This document shows positions 44,027 to 53,681 of a DNA stretch of 64,000 bases, piece by piece. Source of the DNA: Rosenbergiella nectarea (lineage in GTDB: Bacteria; Pseudomonadota; Gammaproteobacteria; Enterobacterales; Enterobacteriaceae). The first letter of the stretch is position 1, and the number at the start of each line of letters is the position of its first letter. The stretch covers positions 62,001-126,000 of the forward strand of contig NZ_FOGC01000009.1 in assembly GCF_900111105.1 (NCBI RefSeq). Direction: 5' to 3'. Under the pieces are notes generated by a model that made no database searches, was not told the origin of the DNA, and saw nothing but the letters and a program-made list of their open reading frames with translations. The position numbers and the translations under genes were made by a program.

Positions 44027-45766
44027 TTAAGGGGCCTTTTGGGGGGTATTATTCGGCGCAATAAGTTGACGAATTGGCTCTCCCATCAAAACAGATGGAT
44101 AGTTACCCAGAGCGGCATGATAATTTTTTGCCTGTAAGGGATCCCCCTTACCGTTGTAGACCGCGATATAGGGATAGGCATATACCGGGCGGGTGGCACG
44201 CATCGCCTCCGCGGCGGGGGCGACCGGAGAACTGGGGCGTTGCCTACCGTGCATTTGAACGGAGGCAGCATCCTCGGCATTTTTGGTTTTTTCAGCAGCG
44301 GGTAAGGCTTGAGGTGCCGCTGTCGCCTTAGTTTTACCCGTTAACAATTGCTGAGGGGCCTGCTGATGCTCAACCCACGCCATTAATGGCGTTAAAAGGT
44401 CGATTTGATCATTCCCTTCGCCTCCGCCACAGTGACCGACACCCGGCAGTAAGAACAGTTTAATCACCTGCGCGGCACGGTGGGTCCCGAGCTGTTGTGC
44501 TACCTCACGGTAATAAGCAAGCGTTCCGGTAGGATTGATGGAGTCGTCTGCCAGGCCATGCCAAAGAATCAGCTTACCGCCAGCGGCTGCATAAGGTTTA
44601 AGGTTGGTGTCTGTCGCATTATAGAGCGGAGCGAGTTTTGTTAGCTGTTGGAAATTAGCTTGGTCGAAGCCAAAATGGGCTAACGTGATATCGCTTTTCT
44701 TTCCCTCAGCAGTTAAGACATATTGCAGTGCGGGGAGCGCCATCATGGCGGATGGCGAAGACCCCTGTGCGGTTTCCGGTAACGGCCAGCGTAATTCTGA
44801 GCCGATAATCAATCCGCCGACAGCAAACTGGTGCCCTGATGCGTCCTTCGCACCTTGGTAGAGTTTCTCTATAACGCCAATCTCTTCCGCGGTAAAACAG
44901 GCACTTTTATCGGCAGCATTGGCCGCGCAGGTTTTCAACCAACTTTTTGAGAAGTGACAAGCAAAAGGGTTCGCTAAGACGCCGTCTTTCACCCCTGACT
45001 CTGTCGGGCAATGTGCCAAGACGGTTTGGTGCAGCAACGCTAAACGATTTTTAAGTAAAATAGCACTACCGTCAGCACGCTGGTTCGCGACAACATTCCA
45101 ACCGTGATAGAACGAATTCTGTACCGTAAAATAGGCAGCGGGTGCGCCCGCACTGATGCCATTGAAATCGTCTGGGAAACGTTGGGCTTCCATCAGTGCT
45201 TCGCGGCCACCGTCAGAGCACCCCATAAAATAAGCATATTTCTGGGGTTGACCATAATAGGTGCGTGTTAAGGCTTTGGTAAATTGTGCAGTAAGGTGAT
45301 TGGCACGGTAAGCAAAATCAATCCGTTTTTGCGGGTCCAATGCCCATGAAGCATCCATCATGCTGCCAGAGTGGCCCATGTTGGTGGCAGCTACCACAAA
45401 TTCACCCTGTGTAGCAGGCACGCAGCCATTTGCATTCGATAAAGAGAGATTGATCGACCCACACAAGCCGCCACAGCCGACCTGTAAAATTCGTTGTGTC
45501 CACTGCTGTTGGGGTAGCGCCACTTCTATACCGATGTCAGGAGAGATTACCGCACTAACCTGGCAAAAGGTTTTATTGTCATGGGTAACGACTTTTGCGC
45601 CAGTAAGCGAAATTTTAGCCTCCACCCCTGAGAGCGTCTGCCCGACCAGTTGGCCACAGGCCATGACTGGCTTAACGATCGGCAGCGATGATGCGCTGCG
45701 CGCACAAGCATTATGGCTGATAACCATAAGAGAACAGAAAGCGAAGAGAGTCGAGAGTAGTCGCAC
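44027..45766 (-). CDS. Tannase/feruloyl esterase family protein
   Basis: A 579-residue secreted esterase. Signal peptide: RLLSTLFAFCSLMVISHNACA. The catalytic domain has YFMGCSDGGREALMEAQRFP (nucleophile Ser in the C-S-D-G-G motif), LILWHGLADDSINPTGTLAYY (Asp) and FLLPGVGHCGGGEGNDQ (His plus paired Cys). The family includes fungal tannases, feruloyl esterases and bacterial MHET-like hydrolases. GTG start with AAGGA. It probably hydrolyses plant phenolic esters; real substrate unknown. Convergent with thiY. Confidence 0.87.
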   Translation of the reverse strand: MRLLSTLFAFCSLMVISHNACARSASSLPIVKPVMACGQLVGQTLSGVEAKISLTGAKVVTHDNKTFCQVSAVISPDIGIEVALPQQQWTQRILQVGCGGLCGSINLSLSNANGCVPATQGEFVVAATNMGHSGSMMDASWALDPQKRIDFAYRANHLTAQFTKALTRTYYGQPQKYAYFMGCSDGGREALMEAQRFPDDFNGISAGAPAAYFTVQNSFYHGWNVVANQRADGSAILLKNRLALLHQTVLAHCPTESGVKDGVLANPFACHFSKSWLKTCAANAADKSACFTAEEIGVIEKLYQGAKDASGHQFAVGGLIIGSELRWPLPETAQGSSPSAMMALPALQYVLTAEGKKSDITLAHFGFDQANFQQLTKLAPLYNATDTNLKPYAAAGGKLILWHGLADDSINPTGTLAYYREVAQQLGTHRAAQVIKLFLLPGVGHCGGGEGNDQIDLLTPLMAWVEHQQAPQQLLTGKTKATAAPQALPAAEKTKNAEDAASVQMHGRQRPSSPVAPAAEAMRATRPVYAYPYIAVYNGKGDPLQAKNYHAALGNYPSVLMGEPIRQLIAPNNTPQKAP

Positions 45767-45857
45767 GTTATTTCCTTATCGAACAGAGTGAACGGTAAAC
45801 AGTATAGGCGACTGCTTACCGCCTGACTGTTACTGCACTGTAAGCAGTGCGAAAAGA

Positions 45858-46205
45858 TTAGCGGGGAAGCGGCGCCGGCAGGTTGAGTTTTTCTGAGAGC
45901 AGTTGGGCGCATTTATCACGCTGCTGACCTTGATGCTGCTGATCAGAGGTAAGACGATCCCAAGCATCTTGGATACGCTTTGCAAGCAAAGGCGAAAAAT
46001 GACGTTTTTTCAGCGCATAATCCTGATTATTGTTTTCAACGGTCTGCTCCATCCTCGCTTGGATTTGCTGATCAGATCCCGTCGGTTGTAAACAGTAAAG
46101 CGAGACGTAATAGGCTTTATCTTGTTCGGTAAAATGGGGCATTAACCACCAGATTGCGGTACAGACAATAATCATCACTGGAACAATAACTTTTAGCTTT
46201 AACAT
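45858..46205 (-). CDS. Hypothetical membrane-anchored protein (115 aa)
   Basis: A 115-residue protein with one N-terminal hydrophobic segment (VIVPVMIIVCTAIWWL) and a helical, Gln-rich periplasmic part (SDQQIQARMEQTVENNNQDY, then AKRIQDAWDRLTSDQQHQ) with two Cys residues. ATG at 46205 has GGAAAG nearby. I do not recognise the family. Two cysteines and amphipathic helices resemble small periplasmic accessory proteins. It stands alone between the tannase gene and the divergent metQ gene. Confidence 0.55.
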   Translation of the reverse strand: MLKLKVIVPVMIIVCTAIWWLMPHFTEQDKAYYVSLYCLQPTGSDQQIQARMEQTVENNNQDYALKKRHFSPLLAKRIQDAWDRLTSDQQHQGQQRDKCAQLLSEKLNLPAPLPR

Positions 46206-46262
46206 GACACTTTCCAAAAATCTCTTAATGGGGCTAGGGTACCCGAATTAATCTAAACTACT

Positions 46263-46286
46263 AGATGTACAGACGTCTAAATGTCT
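46263..46286. promoter_or_regulatory. Three tandem met boxes (MetJ operator)
   Basis: AGATGTAC, AGACGTCT and AAATGTCT lie head-to-tail. The centre copy is a perfect match to the 8-base MetJ consensus AGACGTCT, and MetJ binds two or more adjacent boxes. The site is about 40 bases upstream of the metQ-like gene, so methionine repression is likely. Confidence 0.85.
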
Positions 46287-46326
46287 AATATACTTATTCA
46301 ACATTTGACATGTAGAGGTCGATACG

Positions 46327-47127
46327 GTGAAAAAAATTTTAGTCTTATCTCTTTTGGCTGTCTGCGCATTAGGCCTTGTAGGCTGTAAACAGGAAGATGC
46401 GCATACCATTAAAGTTGCCATAAACTCTGGACCTGACCAAGCGGTATGGGACACGGTGAAGCAAGTTGCCAAAGATAAATATCAGCTGAATGTTGAGGTC
46501 GTGAGCTTCAATGATTATGTCCAGCCGAACGAAGCACTGGCTAACAAAGACGTTGATGCCAACGCTTTCCAAAGTGTGCCGTACTTAGAGATGCAAGCCA
46601 AAGAGCGTGGTTATAAATTTGCTATTTTAGGCAAGAGTTTTATTTTCCCGATTGCTGCCTACTCTTCTAAGATCAAGAAGATAGACCAATTACCTAATGG
46701 TGCGACGGTCACGATTTCTAATGAAGCGACGACCTTAGGCCGCAGTCTATTGTTACTGCAGGCTCAAGGCTTGATCACTGTCGACCCAAGTAAGGGGTTA
46801 CTGCCAACGGTATTGGATATTAAGGCGAACCCTAAAAATCTGCAGTTTGTCTTGGTCGACACCCCACAGCTCACCCGTTCTTTAGATGACCCGAAAGTCT
46901 GGTTATCAGTGATTAACAATAACTTTGCTTCGCAAGCCGGTTTATCGGCCGCGCGCGATGGACTCTTTATGGAAGGGAAAGCGTCGCCTTATCTTAATGT
47001 CTTGGTTGTACGTGAAGGCGACAAAGACGAGACGAAACTGCAGCAGCTGAAGCAGGCTTTCCAATCTCCAGAGGTCGAGGCGAAAGCGAACGCGGTCTAT
47101 CACGGCGATGTAATACGCGCTTGGTAA
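46327..47127 (+). CDS. metQ: MetQ-type methionine-binding lipoprotein
   Basis: A 266-residue NlpA/MetQ family lipoprotein. Signal peptide and lipobox LVGC put the lipidated Cys at residue 20. The mature part carries IKVAINSGPDQAVWDTV, VSFNDYVQPNEALANKDVDANAFQ (conserved Met-binding region), ISNEATTLGRSLLLLQ and VWLSVINNNFA. No MetN or MetI gene lies nearby, so it may be an extra copy that works with a transporter elsewhere. Tandem met boxes upstream support methionine control. A strong terminator follows. Confidence 0.87.
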   Translation: MKKILVLSLLAVCALGLVGCKQEDAHTIKVAINSGPDQAVWDTVKQVAKDKYQLNVEVVSFNDYVQPNEALANKDVDANAFQSVPYLEMQAKERGYKFAILGKSFIFPIAAYSSKIKKIDQLPNGATVTISNEATTLGRSLLLLQAQGLITVDPSKGLLPTVLDIKANPKNLQFVLVDTPQLTRSLDDPKVWLSVINNNFASQAGLSAARDGLFMEGKASPYLNVLVVREGDKDETKLQQLKQAFQSPEVEAKANAVYHGDVIRAW

Positions 47128-47144
47128 GCCGATATGCGCCTAAC

Positions 47145-47172
47145 AACCCATGCTGAGCATGGGTTTTTTTTT
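47145..47172 (+). terminator. Rho-independent terminator of metQ
   Basis: AACCCATGCTGAGCATGGGTT forms a strong stem followed by a run of nine or more Ts, directly after the metQ stop. Confidence 0.9.
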
Positions 47173-47185
47173 TGCCAAACGCTAG

Positions 47186-47821
47186 TCAGCCAATCGAAAG
47201 CAGAAAGCCGGTAGCGACCAAGCTATAGAATACGGCACAGAAAATCGTCATGGCACGATGGTAACGCACCAAGATCTGTTGGGCGGCTGGGGTGGAAAAA
47301 CAGAAAGCATAAAGGCTAAAAATTGTTATGCCGATCAGGGCGCAGAGGGCGACCAGCAGAAGAGTTGCCAAAGGGGGAGAATGCGGAGAAAGACCGATGC
47401 TGGTCACGGTAAGCCAAGTTAGGATCGCTTTAGGGTTCGTCAGGTGTAGACTGACCCCTTGCCAGTAGTAGCGATAATCTTTCCGGTCGATTGATAAGGG
47501 CGTAGTGGTAGGACGGGCCGGTGTGGCCAGGGACTTGAGCGTTTTATAGGCCAGCCAAAAAAGATAGGCCGCCCCGAGTAACTTTAAGGCAATTAAGAAA
47601 CGTGGCTCGGAAAGTAACAGGGGTGATACGCCTAAGGCCGTCATGAGCCCCCAACATAGCGACCCGGTTATAACCCCTGCCGCAAGGATAAAACCGGCTT
47701 GACGTCCCTGAGACATTGCCAAGTTAGCAATCGAAAGATTAGCAGGACCGGGGGTGAGCGTGCCTAAACTGTAGACCAAGAGCGCTGGCGCCATTAACGG
47801 CCATTCAACGATGTTTATCAT
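47186..47821 (-). CDS. LysE/RhtB family amino-acid exporter
   Basis: A 211-residue membrane protein with about six hydrophobic segments and the LysE family start: LVYSLGTLTPGPANLSIANLAMSQGR, then a GAAYLFWLAYKTLKSL region and LTNPKAILTWLTV (conserved NPK). The family exports amino acids such as lysine, threonine or homoserine. AAGGAG precedes the ATG. It converges on metQ; specific substrate is not known. Confidence 0.85.
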   Translation of the reverse strand: MINIVEWPLMAPALLVYSLGTLTPGPANLSIANLAMSQGRQAGFILAAGVITGSLCWGLMTALGVSPLLLSEPRFLIALKLLGAAYLFWLAYKTLKSLATPARPTTTPLSIDRKDYRYYWQGVSLHLTNPKAILTWLTVTSIGLSPHSPPLATLLLVALCALIGITIFSLYAFCFSTPAAQQILVRYHRAMTIFCAVFYSLVATGFLLSIG

Positions 47822-47982
47822 CCGGGTGCTCCTTGAGTAAAAACGCCGAGTTAGAGGTTACCCCTAGGTTATTTTGATCATTTTGCGCGCTCGACATACC
47901 GGCTTACAGCACCGATATAGTCAATACCGGTGAATATTGGCTATAGTAGCATGACGAGACTAATCAGAAATATCGAGGAATT

Positions 47983-48702
47983 ATGAGTCAGATTACTACG
48001 CAAACAGTTCGCTACCATGCTGGCGAGACGGCATTAGCAGGCACATTAGTCTTCCCGAGCGAAACGCCTCAACCGTTACCTGGCTTAGTGATGGCACCGA
48101 ACTGGTTCGGCGTCACCGATAATGCCGCTAAATTGGCGCAAAAAGTCGCCGAGCAAGGGTATGTTGTGCTGCTTGCCGATCTCTACGGTGAGTCGGCTCG
48201 ACCGACCAATCCCGATGAAGCCGGTGCCGCGATGATGGCAGTTAAAAATACGCCTGAAGAAGTGGGTCGGATGAACGCCGCGATCGATGCGCTAAAAAGT
48301 CAGACAGCCGTTGCGGTTGATGCGCAGAAAATTTCTGCTTTCGGTTTCTGCTTTGGTGGACATTGTGCATTGGAGTTAGCGCGTAGCGGTGCGGATATTC
48401 GTGCAGCCATCTCTTTCCACGGTGGTTTAGATACCTGTGGTGCTTACGACGCTACGCAGATTAAGGCCGCAATTTTGGTACTTGATGGGGCGAAAGATCC
48501 GTTGGTGCCTCGTGAGCAACTGCCGGCTTTTGTTAATGAGATGACTACCGTCAATGTCGATTGGCAATTGGTGAGTTACCACGATGCGGTACACTCTTTT
48601 ACCGACGAAACCGCCAATAACCCAGGGGTAGCTGAATTCAACCCTCAAGTCACCGAGCGGGCCTTTACCAGCATGTTTGAATTACTCAAACGCGTAAATT
48701 AA
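47983..48702 (+). CDS. Dienelactone hydrolase family protein
   Basis: A 239-residue alpha/beta hydrolase. The nucleophile elbow is SAFGFCFGGHCALELA, where Cys replaces Ser as usual in DLH; the Asp follows at LDGAKDPLVPREQL and the His at YHDAVHSFTDE. Intracellular carboxymethylenebutenolidase-like function is inferred. GAGGAA precedes the ATG. Enterobacterial homologs (YsgA-like) have unknown physiological substrates. Confidence 0.87.
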   Translation: MSQITTQTVRYHAGETALAGTLVFPSETPQPLPGLVMAPNWFGVTDNAAKLAQKVAEQGYVVLLADLYGESARPTNPDEAGAAMMAVKNTPEEVGRMNAAIDALKSQTAVAVDAQKISAFGFCFGGHCALELARSGADIRAAISFHGGLDTCGAYDATQIKAAILVLDGAKDPLVPREQLPAFVNEMTTVNVDWQLVSYHDAVHSFTDETANNPGVAEFNPQVTERAFTSMFELLKRVN

Positions 48703-48863
48703 TTTACGTCCCACCTTAGCCAGCCTTTCTGTGCTGGCTAAAGCTAAATTTCTGCTTAGATAAGTACTTATCCTTATTTTTCTTCTCTCCTTAATTCCGG
48801 TTAACTGATTTCTGTGGCAGGCATTATGCCCTGATGATTTCTTGTACGATTAGGGAGTGGAAG

Positions 48864-49652
48864 ATGAAACAACCCACGCGTATTACGCGCACCGTATTGC
48901 CTTGGCTGTTGCCTACCGCATTGCTTATCATTTGGCAATTAGGCTCTGCCAGTGGCTGGATTTCAGATCGCGTATTACCGGCTCCTATCCACGTCGTGAC
49001 CGCCGCGTGGGCGTTAATGAAAAGTGGTGAGTTATGGAGCAACCTATCGATCAGTACTTGGCGCGCGGTCGTCGGGTTTGCTATCGGTGCCAGTGCCGGC
49101 CTGATTATGGGGCTAATTACCGGTTTATCCCGTGTCGGCGAACTGTTATTAGATAGTACGTTACAAATGCTCCGCAATATTCCTCATCTCGCCCTGATCC
49201 CATTAGTTATCTTATGGTTTGGTATTGATGAGCGAGCCAAAATTTTTCTGGTGGCTTTAGGCACCTTCTTTCCGCTTTATCTTAATACTGCCCATGGTAT
49301 TCGCCATATCGATAAACAGCTCATTGAGATGTCCCGCAGTTATGGACTGCGTGGAATAGCCTTGTTCTGGCAAGTGATTTTGCCCGGTGCGATGCCCTCT
49401 ATTCTCGTTGGAGTCAGATTTTCTTTAGGACTGATGTGGCTCACGTTAATCGTGGCGGAAACCATCTCGGCGAACGCGGGTATCGGATATTTGGCGATGA
49501 ATGCTCGTGAGTTTTTACAAACCGATATTGTCGTCTTTGCCATCCTTCTCTATGCCTTGCTCGGTAAGCTCTCCGATTTACTGACCGTGGCGTTAGAAAA
49601 GCGCTTATTACGCTGGCACATCCAATGGCGTAAAGAGGAACTCCCAGTATGA
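48864..49652 (+). CDS. ssuC: SsuC, aliphatic sulfonate ABC permease
   Basis: A 262-residue permease with six hydrophobic segments and SsuC features: [20 protein letters not shown], the coupling loop [20 protein letters not shown], and [23 protein letters not shown] at 48864 follows GGGAGTGGAAG. The gene stop overlaps the ssuB start by 4 bases, so the two are coupled. Takes up alkanesulfonates as sulfur source. Confidence 0.9.
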   Translation: MKQPTRITRTVLPWLLPTALLIIWQLGSASGWISDRVLPAPIHVVTAAWALMKSGELWSNLSISTWRAVVGFAIGASAGLIMGLITGLSRVGELLLDSTLQMLRNIPHLALIPLVILWFGIDERAKIFLVALGTFFPLYLNTAHGIRHIDKQLIEMSRSYGLRGIALFWQVILPGAMPSILVGVRFSLGLMWLTLIVAETISANAGIGYLAMNAREFLQTDIVVFAILLYALLGKLSDLLTVALEKRLLRWHIQWRKEELPV

Positions 49653-50428
49653 AAAATATTCGTCTCATCACCTCTACCACCGCTTTAGCCTTGCAGCTCA
49701 ATGCGATCAGTAAAAGTTTTAGTCAGCAGCCGGTATTGAATGGCTTAGATCTGGAAATCCCAGCAGGGCAGTTTGTTGCTGTCGTCGGGCGAAGCGGCTG
49801 CGGGAAAAGTACCTTACTCCGCTTGTTAGCGGGGCTAGAGCAGAGTAGCCGTGGTGATCTTGCTGCTAACCATCAACCGTTAGCCGCGTCTGCACCGGCG
49901 ATCCGTTTAATGTTTCAAGAACCGCGTTTATTACCCTGGAAGACGGTAATTGAGAATGTTGGATTGGGCTTATCAGGACCGTGGCGTGAAGAAGCGAAAG
50001 CCGTTTTAGCCGCCGTCGGCTTGGCGGATAAGGCTAACCAGTGGCCAGAAACCTTGTCCGGAGGACAAAAACAGCGTGTGGCTTTAGCCCGGGCTCTCAT
50101 CCATCGCCCAGGATTATTGTTACTTGATGAACCGCTAGGCGCGCTAGATGCCCTCACGCGCTTAGAGATGCAGCAGTTACTGATTGAGTTATGGCAAACA
50201 TGGAAATTTACGGTGGTACTGGTGACGCACGATGTGAGTGAGGCGGTGACTACCGCCCAGCGGGTGGTGATGCTCGATAAAGGTCAGGTCAAACTCGATG
50301 TTGAGGTTGGCATGCCCTATCCACGTTTAAGCACGCAAGCGAATGTTGCCACCCTCGAACGACAGATTTTGGCGGCCATCATGCAGCCAGACCAGTCGGT
50401 TACTCTCCCGGCCCGCCAAGCAATTTAA
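49649..50428 (+). CDS. ssuB: SsuB, aliphatic sulfonate ABC ATPase
   Basis: A 259-residue ABC ATPase: Walker [33 protein letters not shown] (Q-loop and SsuB/TauB-type), signature [15 protein letters not shown], Walker [14 protein letters not shown] and switch VTHDVSEAV. Its length and position between ssuC and ssuD match the sulfonate system. Confidence 0.92.
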   Translation: MKNIRLITSTTALALQLNAISKSFSQQPVLNGLDLEIPAGQFVAVVGRSGCGKSTLLRLLAGLEQSSRGDLAANHQPLAASAPAIRLMFQEPRLLPWKTVIENVGLGLSGPWREEAKAVLAAVGLADKANQWPETLSGGQKQRVALARALIHRPGLLLLDEPLGALDALTRLEMQQLLIELWQTWKFTVVLVTHDVSEAVTTAQRVVMLDKGQVKLDVEVGMPYPRLSTQANVATLERQILAAIMQPDQSVTLPARQAI

Positions 50429-50454
50429 GGCAGAACAGAATAAGGTGATTATTG

Positions 50455-51603
50455 ATGACTCATACCGCGAACTCCCCCGATTTCTTTTGGTTCTTACCCA
50501 CTCATGGCGATGGTCGTTATCTTGGGACCCAGCAGGGGGGGCGTACGGTCGACCTTCCCTATTTACAACAAATCGCACTCGCGGCTGATAATTTGGGTTA
50601 TAGCGGCGTCTTGATCCCAACAGGAAAAAGCTGTGAGGATTCTTGGCTGGTGGCCGCGGCCTTAGCCCCCATCACCCGGAAATTGAAATTCTTGGTGGCG
50701 GTTCGTCCCGGCCTACAGCCGCCCTCACTTGCGGCACGCATGACCAGTACCTTGGACAGACTTTCGCAAGGGCGTTTACTCATTAATGTCGTAACGGGGG
50801 GAGACCCAGAAGAGAACAAGGGGGATGGGATTTTTTTAAGTCATGACCAGCGTTACCAAGTGACCCGCGAATTCTTGCATGTCTATCGTCGTTTACTGGC
50901 CGGTGAAAAAGTCAGTTATCAGGGCGAGCAACTGCGTGTTGAAAATGCTGAACTGCTATTTCCTAGCCATCAAGACCAAGGTCCTCCCATTTATTTTGGC
51001 GGCTCTTCCGAGTCAGCCGTCGACGTCGCTGCCGAGCATGTCGACACTTATCTGACTTGGGGGGAACCACCGGCACAGGTCGCGGAGAAGGTTACTAAAG
51101 TTCGGGCTAAAGCGGCGGAAAATGGGCGTGAGGTCGAGTTCGGTATTCGTCTCCACGTCATTGTTCGTGACACCGAACAAGAAGCCTGGCAGGCGGCAGA
51201 ACAACTGATCGCCCATTTGGATGATGATACGATCGCCCGTGCACAAGCCATATTCTCGCGGATGGACTCGACTGGCCAAGCAAGAATGCGGGAACTACAT
51301 GGCGGGTCCCGGGATAATTTAGAGATTTCCCCCAACCTCTGGGCAGGGATTGGATTAGTAAGAGGGGGTGCAGGAACCGCATTAGTGGGGGATCCACAAC
51401 AAGTTGCTGCTCGGATCCGCGAGTACCAAGCGATAGGGATCAATAAATTTATTCTGTCAGGCTACCCACACCTTGAAGAAGCATGGTCGTTCGCCGAGCG
51501 GGTTATGCCACTCTTTTCGACGGGAGAAGGGGCTGTGCGACAGGGACCACATGGCGAAACCATTGGTAACACTGAACTACCGCGTCAGGTCAGTGCCAGT
51601 TAG
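50455..51603 (+). CDS. ssuD: SsuD, FMNH2-dependent alkanesulfonate monooxygenase
   Basis: A 382-residue bacterial-luciferase-like monooxygenase: [20 protein letters not shown] at the start, [55 protein letters not shown] and C-terminal [15 protein letters not shown]. It releases sulfite from alkanesulfonates and needs a flavin reductase (SsuE), not seen here. ATG at 50455 has AAGGTGA upstream. A bidirectional terminator follows. Confidence 0.93.
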   Translation: MTHTANSPDFFWFLPTHGDGRYLGTQQGGRTVDLPYLQQIALAADNLGYSGVLIPTGKSCEDSWLVAAALAPITRKLKFLVAVRPGLQPPSLAARMTSTLDRLSQGRLLINVVTGGDPEENKGDGIFLSHDQRYQVTREFLHVYRRLLAGEKVSYQGEQLRVENAELLFPSHQDQGPPIYFGGSSESAVDVAAEHVDTYLTWGEPPAQVAEKVTKVRAKAAENGREVEFGIRLHVIVRDTEQEAWQAAEQLIAHLDDDTIARAQAIFSRMDSTGQARMRELHGGSRDNLEISPNLWAGIGLVRGGAGTALVGDPQQVAARIREYQAIGINKFILSGYPHLEEAWSFAERVMPLFSTGEGAVRQGPHGETIGNTELPRQVSAS

Positions 51604-51620
51604 TCAGGAAAAGTCCCAAT

Positions 51621-51662
51621 AAAAACGCCGCTCAATCTATAGATGTTGAGCGGCGTTTTTTG
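51621..51662. terminator. Bidirectional terminator between ssuD and ssuA
   Basis: AAAAACGCCGCTCAA and TTGAGCGGCGTTTTT make a long stem with A-run and T-run on either side, ending both converging transcripts. Confidence 0.9.
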
Positions 51663-51677
51663 TTCTGCAGTGATCAG

Positions 51678-52622
51678 CTAGTGGCTGGCGTCTTGTGACC
51701 AGGTTGCACGGTTAACCTGTACTTGGCCGGGAATAAGATGAATTTTACTGAACGCATCGGCTAGCGTCTGCTGCTGGGCAAATACCTCAGGTGTCATACG
51801 CTCGGTGGTGTAGTCGAGGCGGGCTAATGTGGTGTGCCAGTAGTCAATGCTTAATCCTGTGGCCGTAGAAAGCAACTGCGCGGTCTCTTCTTTATGGCTG
51901 TTTGCCCATTGCCCGCTCTCTTTTAACGTATTGACCACTTCTAATGCCAGCTTAGGAGAACCTTCGGCAAATTTACGACGAGATAAGAAGAAGGAGTAGT
52001 GAGGGACTAATCCTTCGGCAGTGGTAATTGTACGGGCATGGGTGACTTGGCTGACTTCTGCGTAGTAGGGGTCCCAAATTGCCCAGGCATCGACGGCACC
52101 CTTTTGGAACGCCGCTCGCGCGTCTGCAGGAGGTAGATAGACGGGTTGAATATCCTGATAACTCAGCCCGGCATGTTGCAATGCCGCGACCAATAAATAG
52201 TTCACATCAGACCCTTTATTCAGCGCAACGCGTTTGCCTTTTAACTCCGCCACACTGTGGATAGGAGAATTGGCGGGGACAACAATCGCTTCATTTTTGG
52301 GGTTAGCCACCGAGTGAGCTAAATAAACTAAATCGGCTTTAGCCGCTTGAGCGAATATAGGGGGGGCATCGCCGGTTGCGCCAATATCCACACTACCAAT
52401 ATTTAATCCTTCCAATAATTGCGGGCCAGCTGGAAACTCAACCCAGCGAACGGTAACGCCTTGCGAGGCGAATCTTTTTTCGAGGGTATGCTGCGATTTA
52501 ATAATCGTGAAGAGGCTGGCTTTTTGATAACCAATCGTTACCACGGATTGCTCAGCAAAGCTCAGGGTCGGTATCAGTAATAAGCTCGTCACAACAAGAC
52601 TTGAGGTAAAAATCTTTTTCAT
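51678..52622 (-). CDS. ssuA: SsuA-type aliphatic sulfonate-binding protein
   Basis: A 314-residue periplasmic binding protein. Signal peptide KKIFTSSLVVTSLLLIPTLSFA, then TIGYQKASLFTIIKSQ, WVEFPAGPQLLEGLNIGSVD, GATGDAPPIFAQAAKADLVY and KGSDVNYLLVAALQ, all typical of SsuA. It converges on ssuCBD instead of leading the operon as in E. coli, so it has its own promoter. It most likely feeds the SsuBC transporter. Confidence 0.88.
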   Translation of the reverse strand: MKKIFTSSLVVTSLLLIPTLSFAEQSVVTIGYQKASLFTIIKSQHTLEKRFASQGVTVRWVEFPAGPQLLEGLNIGSVDIGATGDAPPIFAQAAKADLVYLAHSVANPKNEAIVVPANSPIHSVAELKGKRVALNKGSDVNYLLVAALQHAGLSYQDIQPVYLPPADARAAFQKGAVDAWAIWDPYYAEVSQVTHARTITTAEGLVPHYSFFLSRRKFAEGSPKLALEVVNTLKESGQWANSHKEETAQLLSTATGLSIDYWHTTLARLDYTTERMTPEVFAQQQTLADAFSKIHLIPGQVQVNRATWSQDASH

Positions 52623-52978
52623 CAGTACTCCGGCGATGCACGTAGGAAAGACTGTTATCTATAGCAACTTTACTGCAGCAGGGTAACTATGAAAAAAGAC
52701 AAAGGATATCCATTAATGTGATTAGCCATTAACCGTAGAGCGACCGAGTGGTTAGCGGTAGTCTTCTTATTTTACCGCGGCATTCTCGGTAATCTGTCTT
52801 AATTTACCGTAAATGATAAAAGAGAGAATAACCCGCTCACAGGAAATACGTACGGCAATTCCCCCGAAAATACGAATGTAGGGACCAGAATATAATCCAC
52901 CGAAGAATAAAAGTATGAAATTAACTTTTATTTAGCATTATTCTTAGTAAGAAAAGAGTGGTCCACGATAATCGGAAC
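52623..52978. other. Intergenic region between ssuA and nudK, with a startless short frame
   Basis: The left part should hold the ssuA promoter. On the minus strand, 52767-52931 keeps an open frame reading VNFILLFFGGLYSGPYIRIF and IAVRISCERVILSFIIYGKL to a TAA, with a hydrophobic character, but its first codon is ATA and no ATG, GTG or TTG with a ribosome binding site starts it. It could be a decayed or misstarted small membrane protein, or chance. Nothing else is recognised. Confidence 0.25.
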
Positions 52979-53584
52979 TTAGCTAGCCTGTGTTTCTGCG
53001 TCTAACACTTTATTAATGATCGCATACTGTAACAGCATAATCGTTTTCGCATCATTAATTTCGCCTTGTTGCATCATCGTAACGGCTTGTTCGAAAGAGA
53101 GTTCAAGCACTTCAATATCTTCGCCTTCTTCAAAGATCCCACCGCCAGAATTTATACGGTCATGGGGGGTGTATTCGGCGATAAAGAAATGCAGCTTTTC
53201 GGTAACCGCTCCTGGGCTCATCCATGCATCGAAGATCTTGGACACCTGCTGAATACGATAACCTGTTTCTTCCTCTATTTCTGCGCGGATCCGGGTGATC
53301 GGATCTTCTCCTTCTAGTAAGCCTGCCGCAGTTTCGATCAGTACGCCGGAATCACCCTGGATCTTTAACGGTAAACGAAACTGGCGAGTTAAAATAATGG
53401 ATTGCTGTGCGCGGTTATAGAGAAAGACGGTTACACCATCCCCTTTATTATACACTTCACGGCTGAAGGTCTGTTGACTACCGTCTATCCGCTGGTAATC
53501 AACCGTGTATTTTTTCAGGGAATACCAATCATCAGAAAGAATTTGTTCGTTAATAATGGTTATTGAGCGGGGGGTTGTAGACAT
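52979..53584 (-). CDS. nudK: NudK, GDP-mannose pyrophosphatase
   Basis: A 201-residue Nudix hydrolase closely resembling E. coli NudK in length and blocks: ILSDDWYSLKKYTVDYQR, SREVYNKGDGVTVFLYN, the Nudix box spanning GLLEGEDPITRIRAEIEEE, FDAWMSPGAVTEKLHFFIAE and EDIEVLELSFEQA. It hydrolyses GDP-mannose, and perhaps other nucleotide sugars, in the cytosol. The gene is monocistronic. Confidence 0.9.
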   Translation of the reverse strand: MSTTPRSITIINEQILSDDWYSLKKYTVDYQRIDGSQQTFSREVYNKGDGVTVFLYNRAQQSIILTRQFRLPLKIQGDSGVLIETAAGLLEGEDPITRIRAEIEEETGYRIQQVSKIFDAWMSPGAVTEKLHFFIAEYTPHDRINSGGGIFEEGEDIEVLELSFEQAVTMMQQGEINDAKTIMLLQYAIINKVLDAETQAS

Positions 53585-53644
53585 GGTGCCTCCTTGGTCG
53601 AGGCAAAAAGGTAACGCTTCAAGGAGAGGCTGGCAAGAGAAGAA

Positions 53645-53675
53645 TCTCCGTACCCGATGAGGTCGGATACGGAGA
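53645..53675. terminator. Hairpin downstream of the porin gene
   Basis: TCTCCGTA and TACGGAGA are the outer arms, with CCGA and TCGG inside. It lies just after the porin stop on the minus strand and also behind the nudK promoter side. The T-run is weak, so it is only a likely terminator. Confidence 0.55.
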
Positions 53676-53681
53676 GGGGGC

